Source: an uncultured Alphaproteobacteria bacterium (GTDB taxonomy: Bacteria; Pseudomonadota; Alphaproteobacteria; RF32; CAG-239). From it: DNA of 40,115 bases. Each line of letters starts with the position of its first letter. Within the stretch, counting starts at the first letter, position 1. The translations under genes and the position numbers were made by a program. Positions 32,382-40,115 of the stretch are shown here, one piece after another. Below the pieces are notes generated by a model that did not search any database, was not told the DNA's origin, and worked only from the letters and a program-made list of their open reading frames with translations. Where the stretch lies: NCBI GenBank assembly GCA_944393225.1, contig CALXZK010000014.1, forward strand, positions 1 to 40,115. Direction: 5' to 3'.

Positions 32382-35300
32382 TTATTTTGTTACGGGAAAT
32401 ACTTCGTCAAAAATGACTTTATTATTGTATACAATTTTTACGCGGTTACCGTTAATTTGGTATACGGTAGCGTTACCACCTTCCGCGATAAATGGTTTAT
32501 CAATACTTACATTTTCCAACATTTCAATATCTACACCATTGATTTCATCTCGATATTGACCGTTGATATCTTGATATCCCCAATGTTTATTTGGGTCGTT
32601 TAAGATACGAATGTAAGCTGGTATTAAGTATTCAGGACCTTCAGGCTTTATGCTGTTGCTAAGTCTATCTGTAATGGTGTTGGTATCTATTTGTGTAAAG
32701 CAATAATCACCATCCCAGAATGAAATAATACCATATTTTGTTACGATAGTTCCGGTAACAAAAGGAACAAGTTTACCGCTTACGTTTTTCCAACTCCAAG
32801 ATAAACCGCCGAAGTTTTTAGTTTTGATTACATTTAAATCGCCGATTTCAGGTGGAATTGTCGGATCAACAGGAGCGAGAACATCAACATCTACAAGTGC
32901 GGTTGAAGAATAGCTTGTGCCGTTATATTGTCCGCTGATGTTAAATTCAGCATTATAACGGTTATAGTCACCAACTAAACCTTGCAACGGAGCAGAATAT
33001 CCTTCATTTTTGATATTGTTCCAGTCAGCAGATTTGAAGTTAACGGTGATTTCTCCATCCTGATACACAGCTGTTTCGGATACAAAAATAAATTCGGAAC
33101 TCAGCGCTTCATTTTCCTTGCTGGTATATACCAAGTCGTAAGGAGCTTTAAGCGTAGTTACCGTAATATTTTGTCCTCCGGTACGGGTTGAAGAAGAAAC
33201 AGACTTCGGTATCAAAGAAGTGTAATTAAATTCCGCAGAATTCATTTTCAGATTTCTTTTTGCCTGAGCTTGAACATAGACGTTCAAAATTTGCTCTTTA
33301 TAAGTATTTGTTTCCTTTCCGTCGCTAAACTTCTCATATAATGTGAAGTAGCTCTTCCATTGTGTATCGCTAATTCTTTCCAAACCGTGGTTCAGGTCTT
33401 TCCACTCGGTGCGGACAACTTCTTCGGGTTCTACATACAAGTCAACAGTGTTGGTCAAAGTTTCTGTCTTGCCGTCATACACTTCTTTATAAGAGTGTGT
33501 GTATGTAGTCAGATTATACTTCTTACCATTTTTATTGACTTCACCCTTATCAGTCGGAGTGCTGCCAGAATAAGAAACCTTAGATGTTTCCGGAGCCAAG
33601 AAGTCAATTCTTGTGCCTTGGAAATACATGTAGGCAGTTACATCCGTAGTTGTCACAACATCAACATATTCGTTTCCATCGATATTTGAAATATCATATT
33701 TGAAACGGTTTGTTGTTGTGGTGGTTACATATGTTATGCCGTTCTTGGTTTCTTCCGATTTGTTTACCGAAGATGAAGCATCTGCTAATCTCAAACTGTT
33801 GTCTGTGCAGAAAAATTCTTGCGCTTTGGACATGGTGTGAGACTGAGCCAATGTTGCAACTATAGTAGAATCTTTGGTTCCACTCAGCTTCCTTACAATA
33901 TGCAAAATTATATTGCTTGTAAAGCCATCGCGGTTGCGGTCAAAGCTCCATTCGATAATGTCATCTGTTTCCGGCTTACTGTCGTCTTTGACATCAATAT
34001 CTACGAGCGGATAATACATGGCAATAAAGTCACCATAGGTTTCTTTAAAGTTCAGAGTATATTCCGTGCGATTGTATTTTGTTCCATCGCCTTCAACAAT
34101 TTGTCCCATGTCTTTGGGTTCTTGACCACTTAAAGCAACGCTTGGTGTTGGAGCCAAGAAGTTCAATCGTTCACCTTTGTAAACGGTGTATGCTGTTTGA
34201 TAAGTTTCCTCAATATTGAATATGAAGAAATCAAAATCAAAAGCATGTCGTTTTACGGTTGTGGTGATAACGTGACCGGTTGTTTTGTCTGTTTCTGTTT
34301 TTTCAGAAACTTTAACCGGATCTAACATGTTTTTCAGATTCAACGAATTGTTTGGTCTGACAAAACGTTGGTTATCATCAATCTTGGTTTCACGACTGAG
34401 AGGCTGTGTAGCTATTGAATCGCGTTGTCCGCTTTGAGAATAAATTCGACGGAATATGATTTTAGAAATCCAATTTCCGTTGTTGTTCTCCAATTCATAT
34501 ATAATCTTTTCAGATGTAATAGAATCTTGCGGAGCAGGGGGATCAACAGAGCCTTTTTCAACCAAGAAATCTTGTGACTGACTTAATTTATATGTATCTC
34601 CGTTATAGAGAGCATTAAAATAAATCATAGTCGGATATGATAAATAGTTTTTGCCATCGAGAGCAATTTCAGTGTACTTATCGTACGTATATTTATCATA
34701 GTAGAATTCTTGAATATCAGAAGGCATTTCTACAATTTTAGCACCAAGGTAGGTTTTCCAAGCTTTTTCAGAAGAGCCATGCACACCAATTTGGTAGTTG
34801 TTGGCATAAGACCAAGTTGCCATCCATTCTGAAGTTGTCTTTTGGAAAACATAATCACTTACGTTTTCTTTGGTGTAATCTTCAGAGGTGTTGGAACTTA
34901 CTTCTTTAAAGTTTGGATAACCAAATTCAATGTTTGGCACTTTCCAAGGTTCTTTAGCATCGTCAATCCAGCGTTTTACTTCCAACTCAGTTGAGTAGGT
35001 TGTGCGCTTCTTACCACTTTCAGTCCAGAATTCCCAAACATCTACTTGTGAGGTGTAAATGTCTGTGTTGGTATCGAGTTTACGGTTGAAGAACAACTTC
35101 TCGGTTCCGGCAATGATAACCGCACCGTTGAAAATGTCTTCTCCCGGTTCTACCTTTTCTGGAGCAGAGACAATGATATACGGATAAATTTTGTCCGTAT
35201 GCGTACTATTATCATGTGTGTGGTGTCTTTTAACATCAAATGTAAATATGACTTTACTTCTGATGAAAGGACGATCACCTACAGTATATTTTTCAATAGT

Positions 35301-35858
35301 TTCTGCTTTTTGGTCAACATAGCTGATTTCGTCCAAAATGCAGTTTGGTAATTTGATGCCTTCATATTTAGACGAATCCGTCTGATATGAAGTTTCAAAT
35401 TTGAACTCCAAACCATCAAAAACAAATGAAAATGTCTGGTCGTAAGTTTTCAAGATAATATTGTCGTTATTTTCTTGAGCCGACAATATTTTTTCTCCAA
35501 AGTTTTTTTCTTGGAGTGTGAAAACTTTTGAACCACGAGTCATTTCGTTTGGTTGTTGCCATTTTATTTCAAATGGTAACATTTGATTGATTTGTTCCTC
35601 GCTAATTTCTTTGCCATTGTCATGTTCCAAAGTGGCAATAGAGGTGACCACATCTGATACTAACGTATTGGAATACTTCCACTCGTGTTTGATATCGAGT
35701 GAACCTTCTACAAGAGTGACCTTATCTCCATCGGGATTGGGGTCGGGACCAGGGGTTGGATTATCTCCACCGTTAAAACTTTCATCTAAGCAGCCTGTGA
35801 GGCTGAAGATAACTGCTGCTATCGCGAGCAGAAATCTGAAGAAATGCTTCTTTTCCAT
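32382..35858 (-). CDS. giant modular surface lipoprotein (1158 residues), Bacteroidota-like
   Basis: The frame opens at 35933, but the signal peptide MEKKHFFRFLLAIAAVIFSLTGC begins at 35858, which I take as the start; lipidation is at the Cys of LTGC, followed by LDES and a Gly/Asn/Pro/Asp-rich linker. An N-terminal domain (FEIKWQQP) is shared with the two related lipoproteins. Then come several beta-rich modules that repeat the pattern Y.G.R.(D/N)FLAP...V..SG..P.D.G.....KYN.T.YT..(F/Y)KE.Y. The last about 153 residues (32385-32843) are a domain shared with the 785-residue protein. No Shine-Dalgarno site is visible. Likely an adhesin or matrix protein; no catalytic motif seen. Confidence 0.8.
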   Translation of the reverse strand: MEKKHFFRFLLAIAAVIFSLTGCLDESFNGGDNPTPGPDPNPDGDKVTLVEGSLDIKHEWKYSNTLVSDVVTSIATLEHDNGKEISEEQINQMLPFEIKWQQPNEMTRGSKVFTLQEKNFGEKILSAQENNDNIILKTYDQTFSFVFDGLEFKFETSYQTDSSKYEGIKLPNCILDEISYVDQKAETIEKYTVGDRPFIRSKVIFTFDVKRHHTHDNSTHTDKIYPYIIVSAPEKVEPGEDIFNGAVIIAGTEKLFFNRKLDTNTDIYTSQVDVWEFWTESGKKRTTYSTELEVKRWIDDAKEPWKVPNIEFGYPNFKEVSSNTSEDYTKENVSDYVFQKTTSEWMATWSYANNYQIGVHGSSEKAWKTYLGAKIVEMPSDIQEFYYDKYTYDKYTEIALDGKNYLSYPTMIYFNALYNGDTYKLSQSQDFLVEKGSVDPPAPQDSITSEKIIYELENNNGNWISKIIFRRIYSQSGQRDSIATQPLSRETKIDDNQRFVRPNNSLNLKNMLDPVKVSEKTETDKTTGHVITTTVKRHAFDFDFFIFNIEETYQTAYTVYKGERLNFLAPTPSVALSGQEPKDMGQIVEGDGTKYNRTEYTLNFKETYGDFIAMYYPLVDIDVKDDSKPETDDIIEWSFDRNRDGFTSNIILHIVRKLSGTKDSTIVATLAQSHTMSKAQEFFCTDNSLRLADASSSVNKSEETKNGITYVTTTTTNRFKYDISNIDGNEYVDVVTTTDVTAYMYFQGTRIDFLAPETSKVSYSGSTPTDKGEVNKNGKKYNLTTYTHSYKEVYDGKTETLTNTVDLYVEPEEVVRTEWKDLNHGLERISDTQWKSYFTLYEKFSDGKETNTYKEQILNVYVQAQAKRNLKMNSAEFNYTSLIPKSVSSSTRTGGQNITVTTLKAPYDLVYTSKENEALSSEFIFVSETAVYQDGEITVNFKSADWNNIKNEGYSAPLQGLVGDYNRYNAEFNISGQYNGTSYSSTALVDVDVLAPVDPTIPPEIGDLNVIKTKNFGGLSWSWKNVSGKLVPFVTGTIVTKYGIISFWDGDYCFTQIDTNTITDRLSNSIKPEGPEYLIPAYIRILNDPNKHWGYQDINGQYRDEINGVDIEMLENVSIDKPFIAEGGNATVYQINGNRVKIVYNNKVIFDEVFPVTK
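32385..32843 (-). repeat. C-terminal shared domain, copy 1
   Basis: It encodes the terminal 153 residues of the giant lipoprotein (key residues KTKNFGGLSWSWKN, ITDRLSNSIK, HWGYQDINGQYRDEING, SIDKPFIAEGG). By hand alignment about 114 of 150 positions are identical to copy 2 at 37121-37573, and the nucleotide sequences are also visibly alike. Confidence 0.85.
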
Positions 35859-36125
35859 ATAACAAAATTTAATTAGGTTATTTTTTTGATTTTCTATCTT
35901 TGAGCACAGGATGTTTGATGTTTGTTCCTTCAAGTGCGTGAGTTATCAAAAGATAAGTCAGGCACATCCTGCTAATAATAAATTCTCTAATAAAATAAAA
36001 TTATAGTTATTCAGTATCTTTTATAGTGCAAAAATAAAGAAAAGGCAATCAAAATTAGACAAAAAAAATAAGTTTTTGTAAAATGTAACAAAACTGCAAC
36101 AGTAGGGGAGTTTGTGAAGAGTTTA

Positions 36126-36165
36126 AAAAAGGAAAGAGCCGCAACCGAAGTTGCAGCTCTTTCGC
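36126..36165 (-). terminator. intrinsic terminator of the outer-membrane barrel gene
   Basis: On the minus strand GAAAGAGC(T)GCAAC TTCG GTTGC(G)GCTCTTTC is followed by CCTTTTTT: a 13-bp stem with a single T-G pair and a UUCG tetraloop. The gap 35859-36125 between this and the giant lipoprotein start is AT-rich. It contains AGGATGT (35908-35914) and ACATCCT (35964-35970) as a widely spaced inverted pair, and nothing else I can support. Confidence 0.85.
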
Positions 36166-36179
36166 GTATAATAATTTTA

Positions 36180-36995
36180 TCAATGGGTTAGGCGGTAATA
36201 ATCACCATAGCTCATTGATTTAGATTTGTGTGTTTTTTTGAATTTCCACACTAATCCTAAAGAGAACTGGCCACGACCCAGCTTTGTAGTCTGAATCTTC
36301 TCATATCCGGCTTTTATACCGAGAGAATGACCAATTTTCACGCGTTTCAATAATTGAATGCCGGCCTCCCAGGCAAGGGTGTTGTGGGAGATACGATCAA
36401 CAGAGCCAGCCTCAGTTGCCTGAGGATAATAGCTTGTCAATCTTGTATAACCCGCACCACCGTACAGAGCCACCTGCCAAGGTTTGTGCTTTGACAGTTG
36501 GAGTACCAAGTTGGCACCTACGGTCGGAACATAGCCCGACTTGGTGTAGGTTAAATCTTGGTAGTGCAAGGTCGGTACTTTGGTTAATTGTATCTTTGCC
36601 TCCACCGAAACCGCAAAGTTGCGCGGATGTACTCCGTTGCGGTGACCAGTACAGAAATCGTACCCAATCACCAACTCTGCTTTCGGGCTGAAGCCCTTGG
36701 CAGATACTGACGTCGAGGCGTCAATATCCTGAGTTAGGTTTGTATACGCTCCGAATACTCCTGGCTGGAAATACCAACCTGAGCATTTTTCCGCCACCTG
36801 ATGCAGCTGAGCGTTTTCTGTTAACGGGGTATATTCATTTTTCCCCGTTTTGGTCCAGTCATTTTTCTTGTTTTCGGGGACTATCTGTGTGTATTTACAC
36901 TTTTTAGTCCCATATTCGAACACGCCTTGAGCGGCAGTGTTCAAAGTTGAAAACAAAGATAATACAACTAACGCAAATATATTTAAATCTTTCAT
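36180..36995 (-). CDS. outer-membrane beta-barrel protein, Bacteroidota-like
   Basis: 271 residues from the ATG at 36995, where the signal peptide MKDLNIFALVVLSLFSTLNTAAQ begins; the frame opens 15 codons earlier. The leader ATTAAAAACAAAAATT before the ATG is AT-rich without a Shine-Dalgarno site, as in Bacteroidota. The mature protein has a polar N-terminal region with two cysteines, then strands typical of a porin-like barrel (WYFQPGVFGAYTNL, WQVALYGGAGYTRL, GHSLGIKAGYEKI, GQFSLGLVWKF) with a basic tail. The DNA is visibly more GC-rich than its neighbours. It might be a partner for the flanking lipoproteins; family not recognised. Confidence 0.75.
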   Translation of the reverse strand: MKDLNIFALVVLSLFSTLNTAAQGVFEYGTKKCKYTQIVPENKKNDWTKTGKNEYTPLTENAQLHQVAEKCSGWYFQPGVFGAYTNLTQDIDASTSVSAKGFSPKAELVIGYDFCTGHRNGVHPRNFAVSVEAKIQLTKVPTLHYQDLTYTKSGYVPTVGANLVLQLSKHKPWQVALYGGAGYTRLTSYYPQATEAGSVDRISHNTLAWEAGIQLLKRVKIGHSLGIKAGYEKIQTTKLGRGQFSLGLVWKFKKTHKSKSMSYGDYYRLTH

Positions 36996-37117
36996 AATTT
37001 TTGTTTTTAATGGTTTGTAAATGATGGGCGCAGTCACCAATTATGAACACGTCATAAAGTGAGAGTTGGCCCGTATAAGGATTTTTTTTATTTTAAAATT
37101 TGTAAGTTCTCGTCACC

Positions 37118-39475
37118 TTATTTGGCGAAAACTTCGTTGAATAATACCTTTCCCTGATAAGTAACGATTACGCGACCATTGCTGATTTCGTAAACGTTAG
37201 CTTCACCACCTTCGGCGATGAAAGGCTTATCAATACTTACATCCTTCAAAAGTTCAATATCAACGCCGTTGATTTCGTCGCGATACTGACCATTGATATC
37301 CTGATATCCCCAATGTTTGTTCGGGTCAGTCAAGATACGGATATAAGCTGGAATCAGGTATTCAGGACCTTCGCTCTTTATTGAGTTACTAAGTCTATCG
37401 GTGATAGTGTTAGTATTCATCTTTGTGAAGTTGTTTCCACCTTCCCAGAATGAAACTACACCATATTCAGTCACGATAGTTCCGGATACGAAAGGAACAA
37501 GTTTGCCTCCTTCGTTTTTCCAGCTCCATGACAGACCACCGAAATTCTTAGTCTTTTCAATATCAAGTCTACCCCATTCGTCTGGAGTAGTTGGATCGAG
37601 GTTTACTTCTTTGTCAACTAATACGCTAGCTACTTTGTTACCAAGCAGATTATGGCTGAAGGTTACTTCGTAAGCCAGACGAGAGAACAATTTACCATCT
37701 GCTTCAACTTCAGTAGCTGTCGGGTTGTTCAAACCTTTATAGCTAACTTCTGCTTTTGCAAATTCAAAATTAATCTTCTCGTTTCTATATTCAATATAAG
37801 CTTCAGTTGCTTTTGCGATAGCTTTCACTTCGCAAACGGGGTTAAACTTAGCTACGTAAGTAGAAGTAATGGTTCTTGTGAACTGTCCTTCTTTTACTTC
37901 ATTGAATTTAGGGTTATCAGTTGATTTAGAAAGGCCACTGATGAAGCTTAAGGATTCGCCTAATACTCTCTGCTGTTCGGAAACAGAGAAAGAGTAATTA
38001 GCTGACTGGGTGAATGTTAAAGTTTTGTCGCCGGATACAGACCAATGCTCGGTAATAATAATTTTAGAAGCATTGTCTTTATCTCCTTTGATAACTTTGT
38101 AGTCAAAGTCGATGAATTCATCTTCCTTAACTACTTCTACCCAGATTTCCTGAGGCGCAACTAAACCAGAAATGGCGTCGTTTACGTTTCCTGTAGTGGA
38201 CTTGTGATTTCCGTTGAAAGAAATCTGACCACTGTAAGCTTCGTATTCTTTACCATTCTGCATTTTTATTACAGCAGCACCGGCATTGAAGCCTTTGTAA
38301 GAAGTAGTAGTTTCACCAAACGGCATAGCCACTTCTTTTCCAGCTTCACGACGGTAATACAGTCTTTCCACTTCGGAGTGAACTTCCTTACGGAAGCTTT
38401 CTCCTGTGTTGGCATCTGACCATGTATAAGTCCATACGGTCTTATACATTTTTGCGTAAATATATTCACTTTTCTGATAAAGTTCAGAAACGGTTTCATT
38501 TACGCTTACAGCAGGGTTGCCAATGTTGTTGGAAGACCATATTCTCGGTTCGTCGTCGCCTTCCACCCATGTACGGACTGATGCAAGACCAGAAACAGTT
38601 TCCTGTTCCTTAATCTGCTGACCGTCCTGAGTGAAGATGTGAGTTAAATCTAATCTAGATTCATAGCTTTCTTCAGAAGCTTTAACATAGCTTCCGTTTC
38701 CAGCGATGCTTCCTTCGTAGATTTTTTCTCCAGGAACGAATATTACTGGAACCAGAACACTATAATTAATGTCCATAGGCTCAACATGCGCTGTTTTAGC
38801 AGGCATATCAGTAAAGTGATTTTCTGCTTTCGCAATCACATTTACTCGGTAATATTTTTTGCCATCTACTTCAACTTCTTCTTTTACACCGTCAATCATG
38901 GCAGTATCTTGCACCTGTGTTGCCACAGTTGTACTGTCATAACGGCAGTATTTTTCTGCAGAATTAAGAGCTGCTTGATACCAAGATGCTTTTAATGTTA
39001 CATCTAAGCCTACAAAAGAAAGTTTAGACTCTCTTTCATATTTAGCAAATGTAACTTCTTGGTTCTTGTGGCTTTCAATGAACTTGGCCTCACCAGAGGT
39101 TTGACCAATGTACATTTTTTCTGCAGAAGCGCTAATAGTTTCATTGATGGGTTCCCAAGAAATACTCATAGGAGCATTTTCGTGGTCTATCAAAGTTGTT
39201 TTAACAACTTCGTCGTCAACCAAAAATTCGATATATCCATCAAAATAATGGTCAGCTTTAGCCAGCCCATTTGATGAAGACCAATCAGCGTGGTTTAAGT
39301 TGAATTCATCCATACGAATGATTGTGTCACCAGGGATGACAACAGGAGGGTTTTCTACGTTATCCTCAGGGATAAAGTGTTCATCGGTGCAAGCACCAAA
39401 CATGATAACGAATAAAATTGCTGCAAGGCTTGCTACAGTGGCAGCAAGGTTCTTGTTTTTTAAAGTACGAGTCAT
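37118..39475 (-). CDS. large modular surface lipoprotein (785 residues), Bacteroidota-like
   Basis: A signal peptide ends VIMFGAC, followed by TDEHF and a Pro/Val linker. The N-terminal domain (MSISWEP, residues about 95-170) matches the related lipoproteins. Central beta-rich modules follow, one with Y.NEKINFEFA..EVSYKGLN, the same module pattern as in the giant protein. The last about 151 residues are the shared C-terminal domain. The leader before the ATG (AAACAAATAAATAAAAAATCAT) lacks a Shine-Dalgarno site. On the minus strand TATTTTTG (39572-39579) fits the Bacteroidota -7 consensus TAnnTTTG, but no clear -33 element was found. No terminator is evident downstream. Confidence 0.8.
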   Translation of the reverse strand: MTRTLKNKNLAATVASLAAILFVIMFGACTDEHFIPEDNVENPPVVIPGDTIIRMDEFNLNHADWSSSNGLAKADHYFDGYIEFLVDDEVVKTTLIDHENAPMSISWEPINETISASAEKMYIGQTSGEAKFIESHKNQEVTFAKYERESKLSFVGLDVTLKASWYQAALNSAEKYCRYDSTTVATQVQDTAMIDGVKEEVEVDGKKYYRVNVIAKAENHFTDMPAKTAHVEPMDINYSVLVPVIFVPGEKIYEGSIAGNGSYVKASEESYESRLDLTHIFTQDGQQIKEQETVSGLASVRTWVEGDDEPRIWSSNNIGNPAVSVNETVSELYQKSEYIYAKMYKTVWTYTWSDANTGESFRKEVHSEVERLYYRREAGKEVAMPFGETTTSYKGFNAGAAVIKMQNGKEYEAYSGQISFNGNHKSTTGNVNDAISGLVAPQEIWVEVVKEDEFIDFDYKVIKGDKDNASKIIITEHWSVSGDKTLTFTQSANYSFSVSEQQRVLGESLSFISGLSKSTDNPKFNEVKEGQFTRTITSTYVAKFNPVCEVKAIAKATEAYIEYRNEKINFEFAKAEVSYKGLNNPTATEVEADGKLFSRLAYEVTFSHNLLGNKVASVLVDKEVNLDPTTPDEWGRLDIEKTKNFGGLSWSWKNEGGKLVPFVSGTIVTEYGVVSFWEGGNNFTKMNTNTITDRLSNSIKSEGPEYLIPAYIRILTDPNKHWGYQDINGQYRDEINGVDIELLKDVSIDKPFIAEGGEANVYEISNGRVIVTYQGKVLFNEVFAK
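37121..37573 (-). repeat. C-terminal shared domain, copy 2
   Basis: It encodes the terminal 151 residues of the 785-residue lipoprotein and is the partner of 32385-32843. Conservation is highest in the middle (ITDRLSNSIK through RDEING) and lowest in the last 20 residues. Confidence 0.85.
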
Positions 39476-39637
39476 ATGATTTTTTATTTATTTGTTTAAT
39501 ATTTAGTGTTGGTCTGTCCGATTTCAAGAAGCTTTCCCATATAAAGAAGACGCATCCTTACTCATTTCAAGCAAAAATAAACCCTTATATTTGATTTACT
39601 TTCCTTAAAAAACCAACTTATGAAATCTCTTTATTGA

Positions 39638-39667
39638 TAATTATAAGGAGCCGTAGCTCTATAATTA
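39638..39667. repeat. inverted repeat TAATTATA..GAGC-CGTA-GCTC-TATAATTA
   Basis: TAATTATA (39638-39645), two unpaired bases, GAGC, the loop CGTA, GCTC, then TATAATTA (39660-39667): 12 paired bases with a 2-base bulge. No T run follows, so it is not a standard terminator. It lies near the probable right edge of the foreign-looking block. Confidence 0.6.
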
Positions 39668-39827
39668 CTATATAGATCTACTACTCGGACAATGTAATAG
39701 AATAGAATAAGACGTTTGACAAAATTATAATAGCATGAATTGGTTAAAAATACAATAAAAAGTTATGAATCCTTTTCTCTCTCTCAAAATTTAACAAAAG
39801 TGTCACAATGCTGTTTTTTTGTCAAAG

Positions 39828-39991
39828 GAATCGGAAATCGGGGGAAGCCTTGCTGGGGGCGAATCTCGCTAGATTCGCTTTTTTTTGTGTATAAAGAGTC
39901 GGTTAGAGAAAATTATTGCAATATTTTGCTTGCAAGAATCGGAATCGTTGTTATATTTTTCAACCAGTATGAATTGGCTTTGGGGCGAATC
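39828..39991. promoter_or_regulatory. cluster of seven GANTC sites upstream of ppdK
   Basis: GANTC occurs at 39828, 39861, 39872, 39896, 39936, 39942 and 39987: seven sites in 164 bases. At the AT-rich base composition here about one per 290 bases is expected by chance. GGGGCGAATCT occurs twice (39856-39866 and 39982-39992), and AATCGGAA appears near 39829 and 39937. Such clusters could make ppdK transcription sensitive to CcrM methylation state. Confidence 0.55.
39858..39888 (+). terminator. intrinsic terminator or attenuator upstream of ppdK
   Basis: GCGAATC TCGCTA GATTCGC (39859-39878) is a perfect 7-bp stem with a 6-base loop followed by T8 on the plus strand only. No gene on the plus strand ends here, so it closes either a small RNA starting somewhere after 39680 or an attenuated ppdK leader. 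Confidence 0.75.
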
Positions 39992-40070
39992 TGCCCTTAA
40001 AGCTGTGTTTTTAACCTATGGCTGTTTTATTTTTCTGATAAAACGGTCAGCTTAAGGAGCTTATTATAAC

Positions 40071-40115
40071 ATGACTAAATGGGTATATACATTTGGAAAC
40101 GGCAAAGCCGAAGGC
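40071..40115 (+). CDS. ppdK: pyruvate phosphate dikinase, first 15 codons (cut by the window end)
   Basis: The sequence after AAGGAGC and 10 spacer bases reads MTKWVYTFGNGKAEG, the characteristic N terminus of pyruvate phosphate dikinase, which interconverts pyruvate and phosphoenolpyruvate using ATP and phosphate. The frame is open to the end of the window. The identification rests on 15 residues only, but the match to the family start is distinctive. The good Shine-Dalgarno site marks a return to alphaproteobacterial-style genes. Confidence 0.8.
   Translation, partial: MTKWVYTFGNGKAEG

Larger units (their letters stand above)
39476..40070. other. 595-bp intergenic region between the lipoprotein block and ppdK
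   Basis: No credible gene. From left to right it holds the AT-rich leader of the minus-strand lipoprotein gene, a near-perfect inverted repeat (39638-39667), the palindrome TAGATCTA (39673-39680), an isolated TTGACA (39716-39721) without a well-spaced -10, a GANTC cluster (39828-39991), a plus-strand terminator (39858-39888), and the ppdK ribosome binding site AAGGAGC (40054-40060). Confidence 0.7.

Noticed and set aside
39820..39890. Possible SRP RNA (4.5S) because of GGGGGAAGCC near a terminator
   Set aside because: The conserved GGAAGCAGC tetraloop/internal-loop motif is absent and no long hairpin forms.
39740..40000. 86-codon plus-strand open frame upstream of ppdK
   Set aside because: It runs straight through the terminator hairpin and the GANTC cluster, has no ribosome binding site and has an unlikely composition.
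1..40115. CRISPR array, transposase or integrase genes
   Set aside because: No regularly spaced direct repeats and no recognisable mobile-element proteins were seen anywhere in the window, including around the foreign-looking block.

Overview
The window reads as a chromosomal piece of a low-GC, host-associated (probably gut) alphaproteobacterium. Markers are FliX, separate F0 b' and b subunits in an atpI-atpB-atpE-b'-b cluster, a DUF721 gene next to a DsbA-like gene, a YbjN-family protein, the maf-RNase E/G-yacG operon and a DksA that has lost its zinc cysteines. Lactate dehydrogenase points to fermentation. FliO, FliP and FliX imply a flagellum. Most genes in this part have clear GGAG/AGGA ribosome binding sites.

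Layout. 1-8.3 kb, nearly all minus strand: the end of tRNA-Leu(CAG); an operon xseA - M23 peptidase - response regulator - uppP; an operon mtaB - ftsY - secreted triple-repeat protein; ldh; an acidic membrane-anchored protein. 8.5-13 kb, plus strand: acpP, fabF and mltG, then an unusual tandem array of small cassettes. Each cassette is an AT-rich leader, a start ATGGAA, a short gene and a terminator. Two cassettes encode acyl-carrier-like proteins with an intact DSL attachment site, one encodes a copy whose attachment serine is replaced by alanine, and the last leader drives a 27-residue membrane microprotein. 13-18.6 kb: YbjN, lgt, a degenerate GGDEF membrane protein with queA, kdsB and prephenate dehydratase. 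18.7-23.8 kb: fliO-fliP diverging from a DUF721/DsbA pair across a long palindrome, then the F0 genes. 23.8-30.7 kb: secreted and envelope proteins, a type IV pilin paired with fliX, then dksA-maf-RNase E/G-yacG.

31.5-39.5 kb looks foreign. Four minus-strand genes (three related lipoproteins of 228, 1159 and 785 residues, and an outer-membrane barrel protein) have AT-rich starts with no Shine-Dalgarno sequence and acidic residues right after the lipobox cysteine, as in Bacteroidota. The two large lipoproteins share a C-terminal domain of about 150 residues, about 76% identical by hand alignment. The block is either a horizontally acquired surface-protein island or an assembly chimera.

The window ends in a 595-bp regulatory gap before ppdK. 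That gap holds a dense cluster of GANTC sites (the CcrM methylation target of alphaproteobacteria), an intrinsic terminator and an inverted repeat. The observations most worth following are the carrier-protein cassette array, the Bacteroidota-like lipoprotein family and the GANTC cluster.
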